Shown here piece after piece: positions 25,162-32,542 of a stretch of DNA of 36,820 bases. Origin of the DNA: Hippea sp. (GTDB lineage: Bacteria; Campylobacterota_A; Desulfurellia; Desulfurellales; Hippeaceae). Under the pieces are notes generated by a model. The model was given only the letters and a program-made list of their open reading frames with translations. It ran no database searches and was not told the DNA's origin. The stretch is from assembly GCA_015486955.1 (NCBI GenBank), contig WFQR01000026.1:1-36820 (forward strand), read 5' to 3'. Position 1 is the stretch's first letter. Each line of letters starts with the position of its first letter. A program made the translations under genes and the position numbers.

Positions 25162-26400
25162 TTACTTACCAATAGGTCTGTAGAGATCTGGTTTATATCC
25201 GTATTTTGCATCAGCCCTTAATTCAAAGAGCCTTGCAAAACCGGTCTTTCCATTCGGAGACTCATATTTTGCTTCAATGTTTCCAAACTTGAAGTAGTCT
25301 GTTCCAACCTTGTTCTCCAAGTAATCCCACTCGTCTTTGCCAACTATATTATGCCAGTAATCGGCTAATGCTTTCTTTCCGTCATTTGTTGCTGCAGCCC
25401 TGTTAGCCTTGATGTAGAACATCCACCACATCCAGTCGTAGTCATAGTAATATGTAGAACCTGTTGGATAGCATCCAAATGGTGTTTCAACAATGGCATC
25501 CACATGTGTATATGGAATCTGATTCTCAGAAGCCCTGAGCCTCAACTCCTCTTCAGGAACAATCTTCTCAGCAGAAATTACAAGGTACTTTGCAGAAATG
25601 GACTGCTCAACATCTGGAACAAGCAATCCTTCAATCCTTGCCGTTCCCATCTCACCAACTCTCTGAACATGCGTTGTTGTTACATAAGGAATGTCAGGTG
25701 GGAACAGAATTGCAATTATACCCTTCTCACCTGTATACTTGTTTGTTCTTCTCCTTAAAGCCTCATAGAAAATACCATCTTCAATAGCTGCCGTCTTGTT
25801 CATCGTTGTATCAGGCTCATCGCCTTTGGAGTACTTGTTATTCGGATCATATTGGTGAGGTCTCAAGCCCCAACCATCGAATGGATCCTTAATGATTGCA
25901 TGTCTCTTTGGAGGAATATCTGGATGGATCCAATAACCATTCTCATCCTTACCTCTCAAACCAGCCTCGCCAAACGTATCGTACTCTATTAAATCTGCAC
26001 CTAAATCTGACATACCAGAAGCAAACTGCATTCCGAACCTACCGGCAATAGTTCTCAAAGCCCAGGAATAGTTCGTGTAATCCATAACAGCTTCAATCTG
26101 ACCATCCTCAAGACCTTTCCTAACCTCGTAGGAAACAGGCTGGATTGTCTCAAGACCCAAGTAGGTCATCTCAACCCATGCAAGCTGCAATGCACCACCC
26201 ATCATCATGATAGGTGTAGCACCAGCGTTCGTCTGAACGTACAAATCTTTAATGTTCTGCCTAATAACCTCTCTTGGGATAGCAACATTTGTCCTTGTAT
26301 AACCGAAACCACCTACGCACCAAGCTCTCTTCGGTTTGATGAACTTTTTAACGACTTCTTGTACTGACATTATCTTGTTCTCGCCTTTTGGCACTGCCAT
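25162..26400 (-). CDS. Glutaconate-type CoA-transferase, subunit A
   Basis: This 412-residue protein is the alpha subunit paired with the gene at 24075. The pattern CVGGFGYTRTNVAIPREVIRQ (first half quoted: CVGGFGYTRTNVAIP) near residue 30 and TPIMMMGGALQLAWVE are typical of the CoA-transferase alpha fold. It is about 90 residues longer than well-known glutaconate alpha subunits; the surplus lies mainly in a middle region rich in Gly, Pro, Asp and aromatics (around 150-210). I chose the ATG at 26400, with GGAGGTAGGT at its side, over a TTG at 26412. Its first 53 bases overlap the end of the preceding small gene in another frame. Ten bases separate it from subunit B. Confidence 0.82.
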   Translation of the reverse strand: MAVPKGENKIMSVQEVVKKFIKPKRAWCVGGFGYTRTNVAIPREVIRQNIKDLYVQTNAGATPIMMMGGALQLAWVEMTYLGLETIQPVSYEVRKGLEDGQIEAVMDYTNYSWALRTIAGRFGMQFASGMSDLGADLIEYDTFGEAGLRGKDENGYWIHPDIPPKRHAIIKDPFDGWGLRPHQYDPNNKYSKGDEPDTTMNKTAAIEDGIFYEALRRRTNKYTGEKGIIAILFPPDIPYVTTTHVQRVGEMGTARIEGLLVPDVEQSISAKYLVISAEKIVPEEELRLRASENQIPYTHVDAIVETPFGCYPTGSTYYYDYDWMWWMFYIKANRAAATNDGKKALADYWHNIVGKDEWDYLENKVGTDYFKFGNIEAKYESPNGKTGFARLFELRADAKYGYKPDLYRPIGK

Positions 26401-26785
26401 ACCTACCTCCAAACTCCTCTAAAAATTTTTCTAATTGTTTTAGTTCTTCCTCCGGATCCGGTGCCTCATTACCAATCTCCGCATATTCAATGGGCACGCC
26501 CAAAACATCCGAGAGTTTTTCGATAAATTCCACAACCCTTTCATATTTCAGACCCGTGATGTAAAAGTCCACAGAGTAATCTGTGTTAAAGTAAACCGTC
26601 GGATACATATCATCGAAATCCAGAATATCCTCGCCACTTATGTTGTAAGGAATAAGCCTAAAACTTGAACCACCAGTTTTAACGATTTTACCGAGACTTT
26701 TGACTTTTTCTAAAATCTCCTCAAATGTTATAAGCTCACCGCCACCTATAATCTTACCCGGTAAAACCGTGAAATCTCCAGACAT
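26348..26785 (-). CDS. Unrecognised 145-residue protein of the CoA-transferase operon
   Basis: I do not recognise this protein. It reads as a small alpha/beta domain: a strand and helix (ITFEEILEKVKSLGKIVKTG), a middle of acidic and aromatic strands (DILDFDDMYPTVYFNTDYS) and a second helix pair (YERVVEFIEKLSDVLGV), then an acidic Glu-rich tail and a basic C-terminus. It has no signal peptide, membrane segment or metal motif. Its ATG abuts the TAA of the gene before it, and its last 53 bases overlap the start of subunit A in another frame. Tight coupling suggests a role with the CoA-transferase, for instance assembly, but this is inference. Confidence 0.7.
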   Translation of the reverse strand: MSGDFTVLPGKIIGGGELITFEEILEKVKSLGKIVKTGGSSFRLIPYNISGEDILDFDDMYPTVYFNTDYSVDFYITGLKYERVVEFIEKLSDVLGVPIEYAEIGNEAPDPEEELKQLEKFLEEFGGRYGSAKRREQDNVSTRSR

Positions 26786-27175
26786 TTACTCTAACTCCCT
26801 CTTCTTCGCCCAGAGTGTCCTCAAAACGTCCTCAATCTTACCCTCTGTGTACTCAAGCATCTCTTTTGCGTTCTTGATGTAGTCAAGTTTGAGCCTCAAC
26901 TCATTCTCCATAATCTCTGCAGTCTCTTTTTGCTTTAGCTCATCTACCAACTTGCCTAATCTTGTAATGGCTGCAGGAACCTTCTTGAACTGCCACATCC
27001 ACGTTTCAAAGTAATAATTGGACATGGCGAGTTCCCATACCTGCGCTGTCAAAGATTTCCACGTCTCTAACTTCTCTTTAGACTCTTTCTGAGGCTGTTC
27101 TTGAACCTCTACCTTAGGTGCAGTTCGCCTCATCTTTTCTCGAAAGGCTTTTGGATAAGCTATCACTCTTCTCAC
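26786..27175 (-). CDS. Unrecognised 129-residue helical protein, first gene of the CoA-transferase operon
   Basis: I do not recognise this protein. It is soluble, highly charged and looks almost wholly helical after residue 30. Several tryptophans cluster in the middle (ETWKSL, QVWELAMSNYYFETWMWQF), and the C-terminal half has a heptad-like pattern (ITRLGKLVDELKQKE, LRLKLDYIKNAKEMLEYTE) that may form a coiled coil. The ATG follows a strong GGAGGTGAG and a consensus promoter (27211-27239). It shares a TAAATG junction with the next gene. As the leader of the operon it may act with the CoA-transferase subunits; no function can be assigned. Confidence 0.7.
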   Translation of the reverse strand: MRRVIAYPKAFREKMRRTAPKVEVQEQPQKESKEKLETWKSLTAQVWELAMSNYYFETWMWQFKKVPAAITRLGKLVDELKQKETAEIMENELRLKLDYIKNAKEMLEYTEGKIEDVLRTLWAKKRELE

Positions 27176-27195
27176 CTCCTTCTACTATGATATTT

Positions 27196-27239
27196 TTAAT
27201 TGTCAATTGAATTCTAATATAAGAGACATTAATTGTCAA
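27196..27239. repeat. Two 11-base direct repeats TTAATTGTCAA at the promoter of the CoA-transferase operon
   Basis: TTAATTGTCAA occurs at 27196-27206 and again at 27229-27239. The second copy contains the -35 box; the first lies downstream of the -10 box and extends to the perfect inverted repeat AATTG-T-CAATT (27198-27208). The spacing is 33 bases, close to three helical turns, which would suit a repressor. Confidence 0.45.
27211..27239 (-). promoter_or_regulatory. Promoter of the gct operon
   Basis: On the minus strand TTGACA (27234-27239) and TAGAAT (27211-27216) are separated by 17 bases. The start codon at 27175 and its GGAGGTGAG lie about 30 bases beyond the -10 box. Confidence 0.8.
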
Positions 27240-27506
27240 GATTTTTTTAATTTATTAAATAACTTAAACGGAAATAAACAGATAGAAAAACTTTATTTAA
27301 AGCTGCTTTTTGCCCTATTATGGAATTATTTAATTAACTTAATGATTTAAAAATAAAACAAAAAATGCCTTGTTGGATAACTTTAAAAAATGAAATAAAT
27401 TTAAATTAATTTTAAAATACAACACAGAGCGATATATACTTACCTATTCAACCTTACTACACGTTTTTTCTTCAAATTAAGTATTTATTACTCTATTTTA
27501 AAGATG

Positions 27507-27519
27507 TATACTGTGTATA
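27507..27519. promoter_or_regulatory. Possible operator, inverted repeat TATAC-TGT-GTATA
   Basis: A 13-base inverted repeat lies 25 bases upstream of the -35 box of the plus-strand CoA-transferase gene, a usual place for an activator site. No regulator is known. Confidence 0.3.
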
Positions 27520-27544
27520 ACCTAAACGTTAGATAAATATTAAA

Positions 27545-27573
27545 TTGACATTTCAATAAAATTTTTTTATATT
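27545..27573 (+). promoter_or_regulatory. Promoter of the single-chain CoA-transferase gene
   Basis: A consensus TTGACA (27545-27550) and TATATT (27568-27573) are 17 bases apart; the start codon at 27617 is preceded by AGGAGGT. Confidence 0.8.
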
Positions 27574-27616
27574 ATCGTCGTTAGCTAAATTTTTAAAGAT
27601 CTATAGGAGGTACTTT

Positions 27617-29281
27617 ATGGTACAAAACAAAATTGTTGGTGTAAGGGATGCGTTAAGTATCATTAAAGATGGGGATGTAGTGGCAATTTCAGGTTTTAAC
27701 CTTTCCACATCCCCAGAGTACCTAATCTTAGAACTTTTCAAGATGTACAAAGAAACGGGACATCCAAACAACCTGTTCATCATCTCCGACACATTACCTG
27801 CAGTGCCAGATAGGGGTCTTGATAAGGTATTCTCAGAGCTTTATGAAATGAAAGATCAAAACTTCATAAGGGGCGTTCTAATGCCGTTTATAGGATGGTC
27901 GCCAGCCCTTATGAAAATGACCTTAGAAAATAGGATAGAAGTTTACTCCTATGCTATAGGCACAACATCTTATTGGTTTAGGGAAGTGGCAAGCGGAAGG
28001 CCAGGTTTGATCACAAAGGTTGGAATTGGAACGTTCTTAGACCCAAGAATAGACGGCGGAGCATCCAACGAACTGGCTAAAGAGAGAAAAACGTGCAAGG
28101 TCTCAACTATAGAAATTGATGGCGAAGAATGGTTGTTGTATCAAGCTCCAACACCAGATGTAGCCCTCGTTAGAGGAACAACAGCAGACGAAGATGGAAA
28201 CATTTCTATGGAAGAAGAAGGCATATATGGAACGGTATTAAACATTTGTCAAGCTGCTAAAGCCTTGCCAAACCCAGGAAAAACAATAGTTCAGGTAAAA
28301 TACGTTGCAAGGAAGGACACCATACCGACAAGGGACGTTGTAGTTCCAGCTCCTCTTGTAGATTACGTCGTTGTCGCTCCGGATGCTGAGAAATACCACA
28401 AAATATCTGGCAGTTACGTATATGACCCAAGACTCGCTGGACATGTAAAAGCTAAGAAGACAAAGGAAATGGAAGATCTTCTGCCAACACCAAGCAAAAT
28501 CAGGGATCGAATTGTTGCAGGAAGGGTTCTAATTGAGGCAATGCGACTCGCTGCCAAGCTGAAGAAACCTCTTTTTGGAAACTTAGGTATAGGAATACCC
28601 GTTTATGTTTCTTGGCTTGCAGGAGAATTTGGATACAGCGACCTGTTAGCATTAACAGTGGAACCAGGTCCTGTCGGTGGCATAGCCTTAGTTGGTGCAG
28701 ATTTTGGAGTAGCAATATCACCACAGGCTTTAATACCTATGCCAGATATGTTCACAAACTACGAGGGTGGAATAATAGACTTTGCTTCGTTGGGCTTTAT
28801 GGAGATAGATCCAAAGGGTAATGTTAACCCATCTTACAGCTCTGTCAGGGTTTCTGGACCGGGTGGTTTCCCTGTAATCAGCGCAGGATCCCCAAGAACG
28901 TTCTTTGCCGGTGGATTCACAGCTGGAAAATTCGACATAGACGCCGATAATGGAAAATTAATAATCAAATCAGACGGCAATATCTTGAAATTCAATGAAC
29001 AAATTGTAAAGATCGTTTTCAGTGGTCCACAGGCAGTTAAAAGCGGAAAAGAAATACTTTATGTAACCGAAAGGGCAGTATTTGGATTGAACGAGAATGG
29101 ATTAGTTCTAAAAGAGGTTGCACCCGGCGTAGACATAGAAAAGGACATCTTGGCAAAGATGAACTTCAAACCACAAATACCAGACAAGGTGGAAACAATG
29201 CCAGAATGCCTGTTCTACAAAGAATTAGACCCGCTTAAGGAATTTATCGATTCTATATTAAACGAGGCGGGACTGCTTTAA
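27617..29281 (+). CDS. Acyl-CoA:carboxylate CoA-transferase, fused alpha-beta (propionate CoA-transferase/YdiF type)
   Basis: This 554-residue enzyme is a family I CoA-transferase with both half-domains in one chain: the alpha-like part covers about 1-280 and the beta-like part about 295-530. The catalytic glutamate is E349 in TVEPGPVGGI, the motif used by YdiF and propionate CoA-transferase, preceded by GNLGIGIPVYVS. It moves CoA between short-chain acids such as acetate, propionate or succinate; which ones is not visible. It has its own promoter and strong ribosome site (AGGAGGT) and ends in a strong terminator. It is divergent from the two-subunit CoA-transferase operon. Together they fit an organism that activates organic acids by CoA transfer instead of ATP. 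Confidence 0.9.
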   Translation: MVQNKIVGVRDALSIIKDGDVVAISGFNLSTSPEYLILELFKMYKETGHPNNLFIISDTLPAVPDRGLDKVFSELYEMKDQNFIRGVLMPFIGWSPALMKMTLENRIEVYSYAIGTTSYWFREVASGRPGLITKVGIGTFLDPRIDGGASNELAKERKTCKVSTIEIDGEEWLLYQAPTPDVALVRGTTADEDGNISMEEEGIYGTVLNICQAAKALPNPGKTIVQVKYVARKDTIPTRDVVVPAPLVDYVVVAPDAEKYHKISGSYVYDPRLAGHVKAKKTKEMEDLLPTPSKIRDRIVAGRVLIEAMRLAAKLKKPLFGNLGIGIPVYVSWLAGEFGYSDLLALTVEPGPVGGIALVGADFGVAISPQALIPMPDMFTNYEGGIIDFASLGFMEIDPKGNVNPSYSSVRVSGPGGFPVISAGSPRTFFAGGFTAGKFDIDADNGKLIIKSDGNILKFNEQIVKIVFSGPQAVKSGKEILYVTERAVFGLNENGLVLKEVAPGVDIEKDILAKMNFKPQIPDKVETMPECLFYKELDPLKEFIDSILNEAGLL

Positions 29282-29286
29282 AAGAT

Positions 29287-29313
29287 ACGGGGGTTAACCC
29301 CCCCTTTTTTTTT
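29287..29313 (+). terminator. Intrinsic terminator after the CoA-transferase gene
   Basis: GGGGG (29289-29293), a TTAA loop and CCCCC form a tight hairpin followed by nine T residues. It lies 5 bases past the stop codon, between converging genes. Confidence 0.92.
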
Positions 29314-29316
29314 AAA

Positions 29317-29649
29317 TCAATACCCAGAGATCTTTGTGTTCAACCTTGCCTCGTAAACCTCTGCACCTTTGTCTGTTGCGTACATCAAAAACACATCAAC
29401 CTCTGGCGAAGAGCTACCAAGTCTTTTTGATTCAGAGACCACCAAGACATCGCCTTCCTTTAATTTTGGCAAGATTTCTTTACCTAACCTCCTGTTTTTC
29501 CAACTTATGTACGGCTTAACATTCTCTATTAAATACTCAACATCTTCTGATTTGAGACCAAACTTATCCTTGACAAATTTATCGATCGCTGCCTTTTGTA
29601 AAATCTTTTCAGCCTCATTGTCATACTGGATATAGCCATAAACCTTCAT
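29317..29649 (-). CDS. Degenerate serine-recombinase-like (resolvase N-terminal) domain protein
   Basis: This 110-residue protein resembles the N-terminal catalytic domain of serine recombinases (resolvase/invertase): it starts MKVYGYI, and KLKEGDVLVVSESKRLGSSSPE matches the usual LKEGD.LVV....RLGRS block. Yet the catalytic serine after YGYIRVS is absent (here YGYIQYDNEAE), the second arginine of RLGRS is a serine, and there is no DNA-binding C-terminus. It therefore cannot recombine DNA in the known way and has probably been put to another use, or the likeness is only one of fold. The ATG has GGAGGTAGG upstream, and it follows the 64-residue gene by 12 bases. Function unknown. Confidence 0.65.
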   Translation of the reverse strand: MKVYGYIQYDNEAEKILQKAAIDKFVKDKFGLKSEDVEYLIENVKPYISWKNRRLGKEILPKLKEGDVLVVSESKRLGSSSPEVDVFLMYATDKGAEVYEARLNTKISGY

Positions 29650-29661
29650 TTCCTACCTCCG

Positions 29662-29856
29662 TTAAACTAACTGTACTATATCTACTTCTTCGTTTATTAT
29701 AACCTCACATGCGTTCGGCAATCTTAAATACCTTTTTTCTATCTTCTTCTTTGCCTCTTCCTTATTCTTTGCCCTTACTATATTCGTAGTTACAAGCTTT
29801 CTCTCGTCTCTGTATATAACCAAAGCCAAAACCTTATATGTGTGCATACCCTCCAT
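29662..29856 (-). CDS. Unrecognised 64-residue protein
   Basis: I do not recognise this protein. It looks like a small beta-alpha-beta domain: a strand (YKVLALVIY), a second strand (KLVTTNIVRA), a basic helix (KNKEEAKKKIEKRYLRL) and a last strand (CEVIINEEVDIVQLV). It has no signal peptide or metal motif. The ATG at 29856 follows GAGGTGAGAAGGG. It shares a promoter and operon with the recombinase-like gene 12 bases downstream; the two are likely to work together. Confidence 0.6.
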   Translation of the reverse strand: MEGMHTYKVLALVIYRDERKLVTTNIVRAKNKEEAKKKIEKRYLRLPNACEVIINEEVDIVQLV

Positions 29857-29892
29857 CCCTTCTCACCTCGATTGTTAATCTAAGGCTTAAAA

Positions 29893-29921
29893 TATATATA
29901 AAAAAAACTAACCTCTTTCAA
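29893..29921 (-). promoter_or_regulatory. Promoter of the two small minus-strand genes
   Basis: On the minus strand TTGAAA (29916-29921) and TATATA (29893-29898) are 17 bases apart, about 37 bases before the start codon. Confidence 0.55.
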
Positions 29922-29923
29922 CA

Positions 29924-29935
29924 AAAACATGTTTT
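29924..29935. promoter_or_regulatory. Possible operator, palindrome AAAACATGTTTT
   Basis: A perfect 12-base palindrome lies between the divergent small-gene operon and nadA, just upstream of the minus-strand -35 box. It could bind a regulator of either side. For nadA I see no well-spaced plus-strand promoter (TTGATT and TAATAT are only 14 bases apart). Confidence 0.3.
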
Positions 29936-29993
29936 ACCCTTGATTTTAAAAATCTCGTGTAATATCCTTTGCAAGTAATTTTTGGAGGTTCTT

Positions 29994-30911
29994 ATGACTA
30001 ACGAAGAGTTAAAAAAGGAAATCTTGAAGCTAAAAAAAGAAAAAAACGCGGTAATACTTGCGCATTACTATCAGATCGATGATATACAGGAAATAGCTGA
30101 TGTAAGGGGTGATTCATTGGCTTTGGCAATTGAAGCAACAAAGCTTAACTCAGATATAATCGTGTTTTGCGGTGTTAGGTTTATGGCTGAAACGGCAAAG
30201 GTGCTGTGTCCTGATAGGAAGGTTTTAATTCCGGAGATTAATTCCGTTTGTCCACTTGCCGATATGGCAACAAAAGAGGAAGTTCTAAAGAAAAAGGAGG
30301 AACTGGGCAACCCTACCGTTGTATCCTACGTAAACACCAATGTAGACGTCAAAACCGTGTCTGATATATGTTGTACGTCTGCAAACGCTGTAAACGTTGT
30401 GAAGAGTTTAGACGAAAATCGCGTGTTGTTTGTTCCTGACAGAAATTTGGGAAGTTACGTTAAGGAACAGGTTCAAGAGAAAGAGGTTATACTGTGGGAT
30501 GGCTACTGTCCTGTTCATGAAGAGTACTCAACTAAAGATTTAAAAAAGCTAAAAGAAGAGCACCCCGATGCAAAAGTGGCTGTTCATCCAGAATCTCCTA
30601 AGGCAATACGTGATATGGCCGATTTTATAGGCTCAACAAGTGGAATTATAAACTACGTGAGCAAGACAGATGCAAATGAGTTTATTATTGGAACAGAGGA
30701 AGGCATCCTTTATGAACTCAAATTAAATAACCCGGGCAAGGAGTTTTACATAATAGGTAGTAAATCGGTTTGCACGAACATGAAAAAGATAACACTCGAA
30801 TCGCTGTACAGGGCATTGAAGGACGAAATCTACGAAATAGAGCTTGATGAAGAGACTATAGAGCTTGCAAAGAAACCCATCGAGAGGATGATTTCAATAA
30901 AGAGAACGTGA
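29994..30911 (+). CDS. nadA: Quinolinate synthase
   Basis: This 305-residue enzyme condenses iminoaspartate with dihydroxyacetone phosphate to quinolinate, the first ring of NAD. Its three [4Fe-4S] ligands are visible: C86 (NSVCPLADM), C172 (WDGYCPVHEEY) and C259 (KSVCTNMKK). The N-terminal AHYYQIDDIQEIADVRGDS is the family signature. The ATG at 29994 follows GGAGG (29984-29988); the TTG at 29982 would overlap that site. It is the first gene of an NAD operon and overlaps nadC (TGATG). The oxygen-sensitive cluster suits an anaerobe. L-aspartate oxidase (nadB) or aspartate dehydrogenase is not in the window. Confidence 0.96.
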   Translation: MTNEELKKEILKLKKEKNAVILAHYYQIDDIQEIADVRGDSLALAIEATKLNSDIIVFCGVRFMAETAKVLCPDRKVLIPEINSVCPLADMATKEEVLKKKEELGNPTVVSYVNTNVDVKTVSDICCTSANAVNVVKSLDENRVLFVPDRNLGSYVKEQVQEKEVILWDGYCPVHEEYSTKDLKKLKEEHPDAKVAVHPESPKAIRDMADFIGSTSGIINYVSKTDANEFIIGTEEGILYELKLNNPGKEFYIIGSKSVCTNMKKITLESLYRALKDEIYEIELDEETIELAKKPIERMISIKRT

Positions 30912-31738
30912 TGAACCCGATATTCTTGAAAAAGGTCTTAGAACTATACATTTTAGAGGATTCTTACTTTTCCGATATAACAACAGAAGCCATAGGAAGC
31001 AACAGAAAGGTAACAGGTACAATTAGGGCCAAGGAAGACTTTATGCTCGCAGGTTCTATCTTCATTGAGCCCCTGTTTCAAATCTTTGGCAGGCCATACT
31101 CTGTAGAAATCTTCAAAAACGAAGGCGAATGGATAAAAAAGGGTGAGACAATAGCTAAAATCGAAGCGGAAGATAGGGTGGTCTTGACGGCTGAGAGGAT
31201 CTGTCTAAACATACTCCAAAGGCTCAGCGGCATTGCAACAAAAACAAGGAATTTGTCAAATCTGATAAAGGACTACAAAGCAGAAATCGTTGACACAAGA
31301 AAGACAACGCCGGGGTTTAGGTTCTTTGAAAAATACGCCGTTAAAGTGGGCGGTGGAGTAAATCACAGAATTGGTCTATTCGACGCTGCATTAATAAAGG
31401 ACAACCACATAAAGGCCGCAGGTTCGATAAAAAGGGCAATAGAAATGGTCAAAAGGAACTGCTCCTTCACAACAAAGATAGAGGTTGAATGTGAGAATGA
31501 AGAGATGGTGGCTGAAGCAATAGAAAACGGCGCAGATATTGTAATGTTGGACAATATGTCGGTTGAAGATATGAGCAAAGTGATCAAGAAATTCGAAGGA
31601 AAGGTGATTTTTGAGGCAAGTGGAAATATAGATGAAAACAACATAGTAGATGTGGCGAAAACAGGCGTTGATTTTATTTCACTGGGAAGCTTAACCCACC
31701 ATGCGTGTTGGGTGGACATAAACATGAAATTGGAGTGA
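30911..31738 (+). CDS. nadC: Nicotinate-nucleotide pyrophosphorylase (quinolinate phosphoribosyltransferase)
   Basis: This 275-residue enzyme joins quinolinate and PRPP to nicotinate mononucleotide and CO2. Typical blocks are AERICLNILQRLSGIATKT (helical start), DTRKTTPGFRFFEKYAV, GGGVNHRIGLFDAALIKDNH (conserved H, R and K residues that bind quinolinate) and EVECENEEM..A...GADIVMLDNM. Length is normal. The ATG at 30911 shares a base with the nadA stop (TGATG); a GTG one codon earlier is a less likely start. It lies 3 bases before the amidase gene. Confidence 0.96.
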   Translation: MNPIFLKKVLELYILEDSYFSDITTEAIGSNRKVTGTIRAKEDFMLAGSIFIEPLFQIFGRPYSVEIFKNEGEWIKKGETIAKIEAEDRVVLTAERICLNILQRLSGIATKTRNLSNLIKDYKAEIVDTRKTTPGFRFFEKYAVKVGGGVNHRIGLFDAALIKDNHIKAAGSIKRAIEMVKRNCSFTTKIEVECENEEMVAEAIENGADIVMLDNMSVEDMSKVIKKFEGKVIFEASGNIDENNIVDVAKTGVDFISLGSLTHHACWVDINMKLE

Positions 31739-31741
31739 GAT

Positions 31742-32542
31742 ATGAAGATTGCGATCGGACAAATTGACACGGTGTTAGGTGATGTAGAGAAAAACGTAAA
31801 AAAGCTTGAGCATTATACGGATAAGGCAATAGAGGAAAAGTGTGACCTAATTGTGTTTCCAGAGCTTGCTGCCTGCGGTTATAGTTTAAGAGACCTTGTA
31901 TACACATCATCAAAAGCACCGGACGATCCCGCGTTTTTAAGTTTAAAAGAAAAGAGCAACTATATTGATATAGTGTTTGGTTTTGCTCAGAAAGAAAGCG
32001 GCTATTTTTTCAACAGTTCAATGTATCTGTCAAACGGAGAGATTTTGAACATTCACAAAAAGAAGTTTTTACCTGATTACGGAATGTTTGAGGAGCAAAG
32101 GTACTTTTCACCAGGTCAAACGATAGATACCTTTAAAACAAAGTTCGGCAAAGTGACAACACTCATCTGCGAAGATGCATTCCACATTTCTTCGCATTAC
32201 GCAGCCTTCAAAAATGAAACGGAAATCTTGATTATACTTTCGGCAAGTCCTTTCTGGTCTGATCATAATAGTATGAAGTGGGAGTTATGGGAAAACGTAT
32301 GTAAAACTTCTGCGCAATTGAACGGTTACTTCGTTATTTTCTCAAACAGGGTGGGATTTGAAGATGGCGTGGGTTTTTTTGGCAAGTCATTCATTGTTAG
32401 CCCAAAGGGACATATAATAAAGGAAGCCTCTTTTTTGAAAGAGGAGCTGTTTACAGCAGAGATCGATTTGAGGGATATAGAACGTGCACGGCTATTTATG
32501 CCAATAAGAAAGAACGAGGTTTGCAATGAATCTGTTGGATAA
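31742..32542 (+). CDS. Free-standing glutaminase-like amidase (nitrilase family), probable partner of NadE
   Basis: This 266-residue protein has the nitrilase triad E41 (VFPELAACGY), a lysine at 106-108 and C143 (TTLICEDAFH). The sequence after the lysine, FLPDYGMFEEQRYFSPG, is almost the signature of the glutaminase half of glutamine-dependent NAD synthetases (LPNYGVFDE.RYF.PG). In such enzymes the amidase and synthetase are fused; here the amidase is a separate protein whose gene overlaps nadE by 17 bases. I infer that it supplies ammonia from glutamine to NadE. An independent amidase role is the alternative. Confidence 0.82.
   Translation: MKIAIGQIDTVLGDVEKNVKKLEHYTDKAIEEKCDLIVFPELAACGYSLRDLVYTSSKAPDDPAFLSLKEKSNYIDIVFGFAQKESGYFFNSSMYLSNGEILNIHKKKFLPDYGMFEEQRYFSPGQTIDTFKTKFGKVTTLICEDAFHISSHYAAFKNETEILIILSASPFWSDHNSMKWELWENVCKTSAQLNGYFVIFSNRVGFEDGVGFFGKSFIVSPKGHIIKEASFLKEELFTAEIDLRDIERARLFMPIRKNEVCNESVG

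Larger units (their letters stand above)
27176..27616 (+). other. AT-rich divergent intergenic region between two CoA-transferase units
   Basis: This 440-base stretch has no gene that I can support. It holds back-to-back promoters at its two ends (27211-27239 minus, 27545-27573 plus) and several short inverted or direct repeats. The 300 bases between the promoters are very AT-rich, with many A/T runs that may bend DNA, and no recognisable riboswitch or small RNA. Confidence 0.6.

Noticed and set aside
27241-27540. Small RNA or short gene in the AT-rich spacer
   Set aside because: No promoter-terminator pair or ribosome site with a frame of sensible composition could be seen.
29939-29965. TTGATT and TAATAT before nadA as a promoter
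   Set aside because: The spacing of 14 bases is too short; the true nadA promoter stays unidentified.
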